This document shows positions 8,875-16,935 of a stretch of DNA of 64,000 bases, piece by piece. A program made the translations under genes and the position numbers. Location of the stretch: NCBI RefSeq assembly GCF_002835805.1, contig NZ_PISE01000016.1, forward strand, positions 1 to 64,000, read 5' to 3'. Below the pieces are notes generated by a model that was given only the letters and a program-made list of their open reading frames with translations, did no database searches and had not been told where the DNA came from. Position 1 is the first letter of the stretch. The number at the start of each line of letters is the position of its first letter. The stretch is from Niallia nealsonii. Lineage in GTDB: Bacteria; Bacillota; Bacilli; Bacillales; Cytobacillaceae.

Positions 8875-9045
8875 TTAATCTTCCGTTTCTTCATCAATGA
8901 TACATTTGTCTAATAAATATTCGAATGTAATGTCAGCCAATTCTTCAATCTCTCCCTCTGTGGGAACGTATCCCCGCTTCAATAGCTCACGAAAGAAAAA
9001 CTCTGCGATTTCCTCCGTATCTATTATTACATCAATTTCTTTCAA
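8875..9045 (-). CDS. yozD: YozD-like small protein
   Basis: 56 residues from TTG at 9045, with AAAGGGGGCG eight bases upstream. Starting earlier would add an unrelated hydrophobic stretch, and the ATG between reads into a stop. The acidic sequence with EIAEFFFRELLKRGYVP and ADITFEYLLDKCIIDEE matches my memory of B. subtilis YozD. The function is unknown. It lies between spo0M and yodN, near the yozD-yodN order of B. subtilis. Confidence 0.75.
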   Translation of the reverse strand: MKEIDVIIDTEEIAEFFFRELLKRGYVPTEGEIEELADITFEYLLDKCIIDEETED

Positions 9046-9208
9046 GCATATCGCCCCCTTTAAAAAGAATATATGTGACAATTACAAAAAGATGACTTTC
9101 TTTGTACAAATTATCTGATAAAACTGGGATTTTTTCAAGAAAAAAGAGACATGTTTTCCCTATTCGTCTCATATGATTCAATATATTCTTTTTAGGGGGA
9201 TTTATTTG

Positions 9209-9367
9209 ATGCACACTATCCAGCAATTTATCGATGTTGTCAAAACAGATCTAAATACAGAAAACAGTGAAATACTCTCTCTATTTCATACAATATTAAC
9301 CTTTCTTTTCTCCGTTATGATGATTTGCGGCATTCCTTTTTTACTTTATTTATTTTTTTTATTATAA
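9209..9367 (+). CDS. Small membrane protein, 52 residues
   Basis: ATG at 9209 with AGGGGG nine bases upstream. The first 25 residues are polar and amphipathic. The last 24 are a continuous hydrophobic segment ending at the stop, giving a tail-anchored layout. It is divergent from yozD. No family is recognised. The ribosome site and single clean membrane helix support a real gene. Confidence 0.55.
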   Translation: MHTIQQFIDVVKTDLNTENSEILSLFHTILTFLFSVMMICGIPFLLYLFFLL

Positions 9368-9369
9368 AA

Positions 9370-9421
9370 GGCAATTTCAAGAATGGGACCTGCTTTTGGC
9401 TTATTCCCATGAAGGCTCCTT
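9370..9421 (-). terminator. Imperfect terminator hairpin after yodN
   Basis: Paired TGGGA/TCCCA core with flanking partly paired AAGG.../...CCTT arms, and T-rich on the minus strand after the stem. It lies between the convergent 52-residue gene and yodN. Pairing is imperfect. Confidence 0.4.
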
Positions 9422-10117
9422 TTAAACAATATTTTTATCATCTGAATTAACAACTATTTTTAGCTTCCGCACTGTAAGTTTCATGACATGCTCATACTCT
9501 CGATCATGGAACATCTGAAATAGCACATGATAATCATTATATATATCTAGCAATCCATCAATCAATTCTTTTTTTTCCTTTATTCTTTCTAACAGCTCTT
9601 TTTCCGTAGTACGGAAAGAGCTGTTTGTTTTTTTTAAATCTACTGGTTTTTTCTTTGTATCCATCAGATACAGAAGTCCGAGCTTTTGAATAAAAGTATC
9701 TGCATTTTCCGCATCCGCTACTAAAGTCAATTCCTCTTCACCAGCCTCTAACCATTCTCCATCACTGACTCTTGAGAGCTCATAAATGATATCTTCCCAT
9801 GCATCTGATTTATAACGCCATATTTCCGTCCGAAACCCCACAATTTTAAATAAATTGCTGCCATACCCTTTAACTTTTACTAAGTCGCCAATAAAAAACC
9901 GATATTCAATATCAATCTTTTCTGATTCCATTAGCTCTCCTTCGTATTCCGATAACATTTGCAGACTCGACTCTAAATATAAGCCTTCACTTTTATTGAC
10001 TTCATATACATGCATATCATCTAACCATTTCACATTGGTAATTTTCCCAACTGTACCATATATAGTAATAACAACAGTGTCACCTATTTTAAATTTCGGT
10101 TTTTTTCGATTGCTCAT
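9422..10117 (-). CDS. yodN: YodN-like protein with KOW/SH3-like segments
   Basis: 231 residues, soluble. The N-terminal half holds two small beta-barrel-like stretches beginning FKIGDTVVITIYGTVGKITN and FFIGDLVKVKGYGSNLFKIV, the style of KOW/SH3-like barrels. The C-terminal half is helical and charged. Assignment to YodN rests on position beside yozD and yozE and on size, so it is moderate. The function is unknown. The ribosome site (AGAGG) is about 11 bases from the ATG. Confidence 0.65.
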   Translation of the reverse strand: MSNRKKPKFKIGDTVVITIYGTVGKITNVKWLDDMHVYEVNKSEGLYLESSLQMLSEYEGELMESEKIDIEYRFFIGDLVKVKGYGSNLFKIVGFRTEIWRYKSDAWEDIIYELSRVSDGEWLEAGEEELTLVADAENADTFIQKLGLLYLMDTKKKPVDLKKTNSSFRTTEKELLERIKEKKELIDGLLDIYNDYHVLFQMFHDREYEHVMKLTVRKLKIVVNSDDKNIV

Positions 10118-10177
10118 AGTTGAATGTCCTCTCTAAACTAGATTGTGAGTTTTATCCCGCAAATTGCGGCTTATAAA

Positions 10178-10225
10178 ACCCCCACTCTTTTGTTTAAAGA
10201 CGTGTTCGTGTTAAGGGTGGGGGGT
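10178..10225. repeat. GC-rich inverted repeat, possible IS200/IS605 end remnant
   Basis: ACCCCC-ACTCTT at 10178-10189 pairs with AAGGGTGGGGGGT at 10213-10225, with one bulge and one G-T pair. It is followed by TCATGATACC. The CCCCCAC...GTGGGGGG layout resembles the 3-prime hairpin of the TnpB-type remnant near 34.6 kb. No transposase frame is nearby. Confidence 0.4.
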
Positions 10226-10685
10226 CATGATACCAAGAGAGTAATTCTCTCAAAAAATTCCATTAGATGTTCTCCTTTATCTTTTATCCTATCGTATATT
10301 TTTACTACCATTGTATGCTAAAAAATAATTTTCGCTCATTGTTCTCTTTATGATTACACAGAAATTATTTCCAAGTAGGCTCCTTGAGTTGCTATTCCTT
10401 TTATGCTGCTTACAAGACGGGATGAAAAGAAGTTTATTTAATACTATGAACAATTTTCAAACAATATAACGTGTTCATACAAAAGGAAAAATTTCTAAAG
10501 GAATTCAGTTTGTACTATTGGCAAATATTTTTCCATCCGTTGAATAACATTATAAAAACTTCCTATCAGTTGGCGCATTAAAAATTTATTCTTCTATACA
10601 TGCTTTTGTTGGTGGTTTCCTCTCTCTAAAAATCTTTTTGTATAAGAGAATGCTAAAAATTTGCTTGTTTCGGTTAAAACACAAT

Positions 10686-10718
10686 AAAAAAGGGCAGCTA
10701 AAAAATTAGCTACACCCT
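10686..10718 (-). terminator. Terminator after yozE
   Basis: GGGTGTAGCTAA / TTAGCTGCCC stem (minus strand) followed by six T residues, 40 bases after the yozE stop. Confidence 0.8.
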
Positions 10719-10757
10719 AACATGCCATTTGATTCATCATATTTTCCAGTTATTCTC

Positions 10758-10988
10758 TTAAATACTCTTTTCTTCTTGAAATAAATACGTTTCCCATGCA
10801 TGATCAAAAATTCTCATCCCACTTAAATAATGAGCATTAAGCTCTAAATAGTTGCTGATTTCATCATAATCAGAACTGTTTTTAGGAAAGCTATGATCCT
10901 CATATGCGTGATTAGCAAAGTCACTAATTTCATCTTTTGGAGCTGGATGACGAAATTTCATCAAAAAATGGTAAAAAGATTTTCCCAT
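10758..10988 (-). CDS. yozE: YozE-family protein (SAM-like fold)
   Basis: 76 residues, full length for the YozE/UPF0346 family, with the typical SFYHFLMKFRHP start, FANHAYEDHSFPK, and the DYDEISNYLELN helix. The B. subtilis protein folds as a small helical SAM-like domain of unknown role. GGAAAGG precedes the ATG. Short single-gene transcript with its own terminator. Confidence 0.9.
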   Translation of the reverse strand: MGKSFYHFLMKFRHPAPKDEISDFANHAYEDHSFPKNSSDYDEISNYLELNAHYLSGMRIFDHAWETYLFQEEKSI

Positions 10989-11143
10989 AACCTTTCCATC
11001 CTTTATCTAAATAATTTTAAACATACTATACCGAAGAATACTAGATTCGTCTAGTACCTGCTCTTGAACAACTTTCCCATCATTGCATCAAAATTGCACT
11101 TTTCTTTTATAACTTTATTGCTAATGCAACAAACATCATAATA

Positions 11144-11198
11144 AAAACCAGTTTAAGACTGCTTGCTGAATGCCGCAAAGTTCTTAAACTGGTTTTTT
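11144..11198. terminator. Terminator after msrAB
   Basis: 15-base stem AAAACCAGTTTAAGA/TCTTAAACTGGTTTT with T-rich tails on both strands. It lies 58 bases after the msrB stop. Confidence 0.85.
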
Positions 11199-11255
11199 AT
11201 AACTTGCATAAAAAATACATATTTTTATTATCTCAACAACTCAAACTTATCTGAT

Positions 11256-11687
11256 TTATTTAGAAAATAACGCTAAGTATTTGCCGTACCCCTTTTCTTC
11301 CATTTCAGCTTTTGGAATAAATTTTAATGCAGCAGAATTAATACAGTATCTAAGTCCTGTAGGGTGTGGACCATCATTAAATACATGACCTAAATGAGAA
11401 TCTGCTTCTTTGCTTCTCACTTCTGTCCGAACCATAAAATGACTAGTATCCTTTTTTTCTGTCACATCTTCTTCTTCAATTGGTTTTGTAAAACTCGGCC
11501 AACCACAGCCGGCATCAAACTTATCCAGCGAAGAAAAAAGGGCTTTCCCTGAAACGATATCAACATATATTCCTTCTGAAAATTCATCCCAATATTCATT
11601 ATGAAATGGTGGCTCTGTCCCATTATTTTGCGTCACTTCATATTGAATCGGTGTTAGTTTTTCTTTTATTTCTTGTTTATTTTTCAT
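11256..11687 (-). CDS. msrB: Peptide methionine (R)-S-oxide reductase
   Basis: 143 residues from the ATG at 11687, with GGGGTGAC seven bases upstream; the longer upstream frame is the msrA sequence read out of frame. It reduces the R-sulfoxide of protein methionine. The catalytic Cys is Cys115 in LRYCINS. A second Cys in DAGCGWPSF can resolve the sulfenic acid. The two CxxC zinc motifs of the zinc form are absent. It overlaps the end of msrA by 11 bases, so translation is probably coupled. Confidence 0.95.
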   Translation of the reverse strand: MKNKQEIKEKLTPIQYEVTQNNGTEPPFHNEYWDEFSEGIYVDIVSGKALFSSLDKFDAGCGWPSFTKPIEEEDVTEKKDTSHFMVRTEVRSKEADSHLGHVFNDGPHPTGLRYCINSAALKFIPKAEMEEKGYGKYLALFSK

Positions 11688-12216
11688 TAGTGTCACCCCA
11701 ATTAGTTTTAATAAAATTTGCTCTTCCACTTCCGACATGATAGGAATTATAATGCAGGGGATTTTTTTTATAATAATCTTGATGATATTCTTCTGCCAGA
11801 TAAAACGTTTTGGCAGGCAGTATTTTTGTTGCAATTATTTTTGCAAAACGTTTGCTTTCTGTAAGCTCTTGTTTCGATTTTTCGGCAAGCTGTTTTTGCT
11901 CTTCATTATGATAGAATATTGCCGTTTGATACGATTGGCCTCGATCATAAAATTGGCCGAAAGCATCAGTCGGATCAATTTGCTGCCAGTAAACTTGCAA
12001 TAATTTTTCATATGGATAAATTGTTGCATCAAATGTTATCTGAACTGCCTCATAATGGCCTGTTGTCTCTGAACATACTTCTTTATATGTTGGATTTTCC
12101 GTATGGCCTCCCGTATAGCCAGACTCTACTTTGATGATGCCAGGCTGCTCGTCAAATGGTTTAACCATACACCAGAAGCAGCCACCTGCAAATGTTGCAA
12201 CCTCATAATTTTGCAT
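11677..12216 (-). CDS. msrA: Peptide methionine (S)-S-oxide reductase
   Basis: 179 residues from the ATG at 12216, chosen because the family start [16 protein letters not shown] follows directly. Catalytic Cys13 lies in GGCFWC, with other family motifs [11 protein letters not shown] and EEYHQDYY. It reduces the S-sulfoxide of free or protein-bound methionine, complementing MsrB from the overlapping next gene. The upstream region has no recognised Spx or PerR site. Confidence 0.95.
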   Translation of the reverse strand: MQNYEVATFAGGCFWCMVKPFDEQPGIIKVESGYTGGHTENPTYKEVCSETTGHYEAVQITFDATIYPYEKLLQVYWQQIDPTDAFGQFYDRGQSYQTAIFYHNEEQKQLAEKSKQELTESKRFAKIIATKILPAKTFYLAEEYHQDYYKKNPLHYNSYHVGSGRANFIKTNWGDTNEK

Positions 12217-12408
12217 GCAAACACCTCTTTCTTTTCCTTCAATCATTCTGATCACATATATAATCGTATTCCCTATAATACATGCATCTACTCTTACCTT
12301 ACCTCACTTAACAAAAAAATTGCAAAAACAATGATCGTACGAATAGGCACTAGTTTAGTCAACCGATCATACATTATTAGCATCTATCTATTTACAGGAG
12401 TGATCCAA

Positions 12409-13173
12409 ATGAACCCTCATCATGAAGCAAGCCCTATGCAAGAAGCTGGTATGTACGATTTATTAGCAGATTACTATAAATATACCAATCCAAATCTTCA
12501 TATCTTTTATTATCAAAAACATTTGCAAAGCTTGCAAAAAGCTTTTGAGCAGCCAAATTCGATATTCCCTGATACACAAAGACAAAAAGAGTATGGGAAA
12601 ATAAGAATGCTGCATGCCTCTCTTGATACACCAGCTGTTGATATTTATATTAATGGAATACGCATATTTAAAGAACTATCCTTTAAAAAAATGAGCAATG
12701 ACCTTACTCTTCCTGTGGGCAAATATCAAATTGATATATACGAAGCTGATAAAATGGTGGATACGTATTGTAGCCAAAAGGTTATGGTCGAAAGCAACCT
12801 TTACCACACCTTTGCATTTATAGGACAAAAAGAAAAATTAAAGATATATTCCTATAATGAGCATCCCCATGTCCCTTATGGAGAAACGAAATTGCGTTTT
12901 ATTCATCTTGCATCCAAAACAACAGATACACTGAAAATTGCCGTACAAAACGGAGATGTCATTTTCCCAAAACTAGAAGCAAAAACCGCTTCTTCCTATC
13001 TCGCGTTATCTCCAATGACTGTTTATTTAGAGGCTCGAAAAATAGGAACAAATGAACTTTTGTCCGTTTTTCAGCCACTTGTGTTAAAAGAAAATAAAGC
13101 TTATTCTGCCATACTGCTGGAGACAAACAGCCCAGAGTACCCTATTGAGGTTTTATTGTTTGCCGCCAATTAA
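12409..13173 (+). CDS. DUF4397 domain protein
   Basis: 254 residues from the ATG at 12409, with ACAGGAG eight bases upstream. After a polar 60-residue lead there are two DUF4397-type beta-sandwich stretches. The first begins IRMLHASLDTPAVDIYINGI (about 64-83) and the second LRFIHLASKTTDTLKIAVQN. Proteins with this domain are often surface-associated in Bacillus, but this one has no signal peptide, so its location is open. It is divergent from msrA. Confidence 0.8.
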   Translation: MNPHHEASPMQEAGMYDLLADYYKYTNPNLHIFYYQKHLQSLQKAFEQPNSIFPDTQRQKEYGKIRMLHASLDTPAVDIYINGIRIFKELSFKKMSNDLTLPVGKYQIDIYEADKMVDTYCSQKVMVESNLYHTFAFIGQKEKLKIYSYNEHPHVPYGETKLRFIHLASKTTDTLKIAVQNGDVIFPKLEAKTASSYLALSPMTVYLEARKIGTNELLSVFQPLVLKENKAYSAILLETNSPEYPIEVLLFAAN

Positions 13174-13222
13174 TGGAGGAAATGATTAGAAGTGGGTTAT
13201 CGGTAGGGCTGAAAATCAAAAG

Positions 13223-13286
13223 ATGGAGCTGACTCGGTTATTTATTAAAACATGAAATCGTTTTTTTCTCTTTTTACAGCCCCATC
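13223..13286 (-). terminator. Possible terminator after ypmS
   Basis: On the minus strand GATGGGGCTG pairs with CAGCTCCATC and is followed by TTTTG. The loop is long (over 40 bases), so this is tentative. Confidence 0.35.
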
Positions 13287-13292
13287 CATTTT

Positions 13293-13868
13293 TTATTTTG
13301 TCGGCAAGATTAGTTTAAATTGAATTTTATCTTCAAGAAGATTAAATTCTTGCATGTTAACACTAAGACCATTTGCTATTTTCATTTCCGTTAAATACAT
13401 GTATACTGTTTCCTCATTTGGATTAATTTCCACCCAGCCTGGCAGTTTATATTGCTGCTGAATAAATTTCATCACATAAGAAACAGGAAGTGGAAGCTTT
13501 CCAATACTAATGGACTTTTGTCTTAAAAGCAAATTGCCATTTTCTAATGCTTCTGGTTCAAATGTAAGCTTTAAATCGATATCTTGACCAAAAACAGGCA
13601 AATAGCCGTATAATTCCACCTCATTTGATAAATTTATTTCATAATGAACAGGCCCATCTAATCCTTCTTTTTGAATATAATAATTGATTATTTTAGTTAA
13701 ATCTTCTTTATTTGTCGCAACATCCAGTCCAACAGTATTTGTTTCGGAATTGCTTATATGATTTACTTTGCTGCTCGGTAAAAAAATTAAGATAGTTAAT
13801 CCAATAAAAATGACTATATTAACAGCCAATAGGATTATAAATGCTAATTTCCATTTTTTTTTCTTCAC
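13293..13868 (-). CDS. ypmS: YpmS-family membrane-anchored protein (DUF2140)
   Basis: 191 residues from a GTG at 13868, chosen because AAGGAG lies seven bases upstream; the ATG two codons earlier is too close to it. One N-terminal membrane segment (about residues 8-30) is followed by an extracytoplasmic domain with LYGYLPVFGQDIDLKLTFEP and LPLPVSYVMKFIQQQYKLPGW, typical of YpmS/DUF2140. Function unknown. It lies downstream of the ypmR-like lipase gene as in B. subtilis. Confidence 0.85.
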   Translation of the reverse strand: MKKKKWKLAFIILLAVNIVIFIGLTILIFLPSSKVNHISNSETNTVGLDVATNKEDLTKIINYYIQKEGLDGPVHYEINLSNEVELYGYLPVFGQDIDLKLTFEPEALENGNLLLRQKSISIGKLPLPVSYVMKFIQQQYKLPGWVEINPNEETVYMYLTEMKIANGLSVNMQEFNLLEDKIQFKLILPTK

Positions 13869-13941
13869 TATCATTCTCCTTCCCCTAAAAAGGAAAAAAT
13901 ATTTCTTTTTTGCTATTTTTTCATCCATACTAAAAACAGAT

Positions 13942-14757
13942 TTAATCCTCAGATACGTTTGCTAAAAAAGCTGGCAAAGCATCTTTTTCCATCTTCTCAT
14001 ATATTTTTTCTGCTATTAATTCATACCCTTTATCATTCGGATGAAAATAGTCTTTATAAAACAAATTTACTTTTGTACTTAGAAATAAATCATCGATTTT
14101 CACAAAATAAGTGTTATCAAATAAGGTTAAAATATTTTCCCCAGTGGTATTCCATTCTGTTACTAACTCATTCATCTCATCAATATTAGAAAACCATTTT
14201 GTAAAAGGATTATAAACCCCCACTAAAACAATCATTGCATCAGGATTTTCTTTTCGTATAAGTGTTAATATTTGATGAAGATTCGTTTCGTACAATTTCA
14301 TTTGTTTTGTAAAGTCTTTCAACTGTAAATCAGATAAATTTTCACGAACTACTTTCATAATATCGTTGCCGCCTATTGTTAAAATTACCATATCACTTTT
14401 AGAAATTGATTTTTTCACTTTATCTGTTTGTAATTTTTTTAGTAATTGATCTGTTTTATTGCCCCGAACTCCATAATTTTCAAACGTAGCTTTTCCAATT
14501 CCTTTTTCACTTTCCAACAAGTCCTTTAAATAAGGAATATATCCACCTCTATTGGTACTGTCGCCAACTCCTTGTGTTAATGAATCTCCCGCAGAAACAA
14601 TATGCATATCATAGAAACGAAAAGTTTCTGGCAACTTTTCTTTTGCTGATACCGTGGTCTCTTTTATACTGTTATATTGCAATCCAGTAGTTTGAGTACA
14701 AGAAGTTAATAAAAAAAGAGCGATGCATATACTAAGAAAGGTAAATGGTTTTTTCAT
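13942..14757 (-). CDS. ypmR: SGNH/GDSL-type lipase or esterase, lipoprotein
   Basis: 271 residues from the ATG at 14757, with AGGTG upstream; a GTG three codons earlier lies inside that site. A lipoprotein signal with LLTSC anchors it outside the membrane. SGNH blocks are present: block I SAGDSLTQG (Ser), block II NYGVRGNKT (Gly), block III ILTIGGNDI (Asn) and block V DYFHPNDKGY (Asp/His). The substrate is unknown; relatives act on acyl or acetyl esters in the envelope. Probably co-transcribed with ypmS, 73 bases on. Confidence 0.88.
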   Translation of the reverse strand: MKKPFTFLSICIALFLLTSCTQTTGLQYNSIKETTVSAKEKLPETFRFYDMHIVSAGDSLTQGVGDSTNRGGYIPYLKDLLESEKGIGKATFENYGVRGNKTDQLLKKLQTDKVKKSISKSDMVILTIGGNDIMKVVRENLSDLQLKDFTKQMKLYETNLHQILTLIRKENPDAMIVLVGVYNPFTKWFSNIDEMNELVTEWNTTGENILTLFDNTYFVKIDDLFLSTKVNLFYKDYFHPNDKGYELIAEKIYEKMEKDALPAFLANVSED

Positions 14758-14910
14758 CTTTAACACCTACCTTTTAGTCAATAATTTATTATAACATATG
14801 AAATTCAATTTTTTTCTACCATTATCTTTTATCATGTTATGTACTACTATGCATAAAGGACAGTTACAATTTTTTTCATTCCCCCTTTTTTATTTGTGTA
14901 AAATATAAGG

Positions 14911-15070
14911 ATAAAGGGAAACTTCAATTATTGTAGATTTTCCATGTCCCTCACTAAGTGTTAGATGAACCAATCAGGCTTTTTTTATTCAGAAAATTTA
15001 TACTCACCTAGATTTCCCATTTCCTCTTCTCATCTCGAAGTGGTGGTCAAAAGCCGGTCAATGCCGGATA
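14911..15070 (+). repeat. Dispersed intergenic repeat, copy A
   Basis: Begins ATAAAGGGAAACTTCAATTA and contains GAACCAATCAGGCTTTT and CTCACCTAGATTTC blocks shared in the same order with copy B at 15373-15505. Weaker relatives lie at 57486-57550 and, for the head only, at 54730-54752. No coding potential. Confidence 0.75.
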
Positions 15071-15090
15071 CAATAGCTTTCACAAAAAAC

Positions 15091-15110
15091 AGACCTACCA
15101 AAATAGGTCT
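15091..15110 (-). terminator. Orphan minus-strand terminator
   Basis: AGACCTA-TTTTGG-TAGGTCT followed by GTTTTTT on the minus strand. No gene upstream on that strand is obvious within 600 bases. Confidence 0.5.
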
Positions 15111-15306
15111 TCAGCGTGTAGAAAGTCAAAAATGCAAACTTTCAGGCTGCCCACAACATGCCCATCCCACAATTAGGCAGACTGATAGTGGAATGGCTTT
15201 TTGAAGAATGCTCAGTCATCATTAATTTGCCTGATCCATTTCTTTGCAAATAAAACTACCTGATGCCTGTGTACATCCAATAAGTTTTTAGATCTCCTTC
15301 AATAGC

Positions 15307-15345
15307 AAAAAAGCCAGGAGCTAATCCCCTGGCGCTACTTCATTT
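15307..15345 (-). terminator. Minus-strand terminator downstream of degV
   Basis: AGCGCCAGGGG ... CTCCTGGCT stem with a six-T run on the minus strand. It lies about 390 bases beyond the degV stop, so it serves a long degV 3-prime region or an unannotated small transcript. Confidence 0.55.
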
Positions 15346-15372
15346 TTCACTATTCCATTTGCTTTTGATAGC

Positions 15373-15505
15373 ATAAAGTGAAACTTCATCCCCCACTGGT
15401 TGTTAGTTGAACCAATCAGGCTTTTATGGGCATTTATCCCCCACCTAGATTTCTCGTTTTCTCTTACCATCTTGAGTTTGGGGTTTTACTGCCCGTTAAT
15501 GCGTG
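15373..15505 (+). repeat. Dispersed intergenic repeat, copy B
   Basis: Shares ATAAAG-GAAACTTCA, TTGAACCAATCAGGCTTTT and CACCTAGATTTC with copy A in the same order and orientation. It also has two TCCCCCAC blocks that copy A lacks or has changed. Similarity extends over about 130 bases. Confidence 0.75.
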
Positions 15506-15735
15506 ATGTGATAAAGTGAGCATACAATATATCGAATTGCTTCTGTACACCAAATACATATTGGCTAAATGCCCACACTATTTAGATTTCTTTTTTAAAC
15601 TCTTTATCTAGCTGTCCCTTTGTTCCATAATATAAATTGCGAATAATATAGGTTTTATACGCTTTAAGCAAAGTATTTCTACTTTGGACACTTTACCACC
15701 AATATATGAAGGAAAGAAGGATATATGACAGAAAC

Positions 15736-16578
15736 TTATTCAATATAATAGCTGAATCCAATAGCCCCTTGACCAGTATGTGTACTGATTACTGGTGTTG
15801 TAAAATCAATTTCAACTTTGTTAAAGCCAGTTAGATTTTCAACTGCTTCTTTTAATTTCAAAGCAAATTCAAGACTGTCAGCATGTGTAATTCCAACACG
15901 TTTAATTGTTTTATTTATGGCATCTTCTTTTAAAGCATTTGCCAAATATTTAATAGCTTGAGCTCTGCTGCGGACATTTGTTATTGGTGTATATACGCCC
16001 ATTTCTATGCTGGCAATCGGTTTAATATTTAATAAAGAACCGATTAACGCTTTTGCTTTGCCGATTCTTCCTCCTTTTATTAAATTTTCTAATGTATCAA
16101 CCACAACAAATAATTTAGTGTTTTTTTTGACTTGCGAAATTTTTTCGATAATTTCTTGTTTGGTTTTGCCATGTTGTGCACATATCGCTGCTTCTACAAC
16201 CTGAAAGGCTAATCCTTTTGAAATAAATTGTGAATCAATAACCGTTACATTTGTATTGGTTAATTCACATGCACTTTGTGCAGAAGCAACCGTTCCACTC
16301 ATTCCTCCTGTCATATGAATCGAAATAACATCAAACCCGTTTTTCCCTAGTTCCTCATATTTTTCAGCAAAAGTTCCTGCAGCTGGTTGAGAACTTTTAG
16401 GCAATTCACTTGTTTGCTTCATCTTATATATAAATTCGTCCGGAGTGATATCCACTCTGTCCAAATATGTTTTGCCATCTATAGAAATAGAAAGAGGCAC
16501 CACTTCTATTTCGTATTTTTCCAATTCTTCTTGTGATAAATCTACTGTTGAATCGGTTACTATTTTTATTTTTGTCAT
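15736..16578 (-). CDS. DegV-family fatty-acid-binding protein
   Basis: 280 residues from the ATG at 16578, which gives the usual family start MTKIKIVTDSTVDLS; AGGGAAG lies upstream. DegV-fold proteins bind one fatty acid, and the FakB members present it to the kinase FakA for phosphorylation. Visible family motifs are SQPAAGTF, SIHMTGGMSGT, DTLENLIKGGRIG, and HTGQGAIGFSYY at the C-terminus. No kinase gene is adjacent. Of the B. subtilis DegV paralogs I cannot say which is closest. Confidence 0.9.
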   Translation of the reverse strand: MTKIKIVTDSTVDLSQEELEKYEIEVVPLSISIDGKTYLDRVDITPDEFIYKMKQTSELPKSSQPAAGTFAEKYEELGKNGFDVISIHMTGGMSGTVASAQSACELTNTNVTVIDSQFISKGLAFQVVEAAICAQHGKTKQEIIEKISQVKKNTKLFVVVDTLENLIKGGRIGKAKALIGSLLNIKPIASIEMGVYTPITNVRSRAQAIKYLANALKEDAINKTIKRVGITHADSLEFALKLKEAVENLTGFNKVEIDFTTPVISTHTGQGAIGFSYYIE

Positions 16579-16935
16579 AATACACTTCCCTAAATAATCT
16601 TTTTGCAAAAACCTTTAAGCGCTTTCTCTTTAAACACTTATTATACCGTATGCCAAAGGCTTTGTATAATAATTTCCTAAGAAGCAATCATTATCAATAG
16701 ACAAATAAGGTTATATCTCATAAACGGTAGAATTCATTTTTCATCAGGGGAAAGCTGACCCTTTATTTCAATTTTTTATTGCTTTGTTTTAACTTTTTCA
16801 AAACAACTATTTTTTGGAAATAATTTACGTTTTTTTAAAATTCATCTTCTTCCTCATTGCAAAATTACATATTAAAAAATCTGCGAACAATTCGTCATTG
16901 CTCGCAGATTTTTTATTTATTTACCATGGATTGAG
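16579..16935. other. Intergenic region between ilvA and degV
   Basis: 357 bases, AT-rich. It contains the ilvA terminator (16874-16914) and must hold the degV promoter. No ORF with a ribosome site. Confidence 0.5.
16874..16914 (-). terminator. Terminator after ilvA
   Basis: 13-base stem AAAAAATCTGCGA/TCGCAGATTTTTT, 22 bases after the ilvA stop, T run on both strands. Confidence 0.9.

Larger units (their letters stand above)
10118..10757. other. Noncoding region with IS-like hairpin
   Basis: 640 bases without a credible gene. The first part (10171-10230) holds a GC-rich hairpin like the right end of an IS200/IS605-group element. The middle is AT-rich with no ORF carrying a ribosome site. The last part holds the yozE terminator. 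The yodN promoter must lie near 10120-10170. Confidence 0.5.
14758..15735. other. Long noncoding region with repeat copies and hairpins
   Basis: Nearly 1 kb without a credible gene. It holds two related copies of an intergenic repeat (14911-15070 and 15373-15505). Two hairpins that look like minus-strand terminators (15091-15110 and 15307-15345) lie between them. A frame at 14965-15204 runs through the repeat without a ribosome site and is not called. Confidence 0.6.

Noticed and set aside
8722-8913. 63-codon plus-strand frame with hydrophobic ends
   Set aside because: No ribosome site; it overlaps the yozD stop and its terminator hairpin on the other strand.
14965-15204. Open frame of 79 codons on the plus strand
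   Set aside because: It runs through the intergenic repeat copy A, has no ribosome site, and its composition is not protein-like.
15212-15280. 22-codon minus-strand frame with AAGGAGAT upstream and TTG start
   Set aside because: Too short and without recognisable character. The ribosome site may be chance. Noted because it lies between two terminators.
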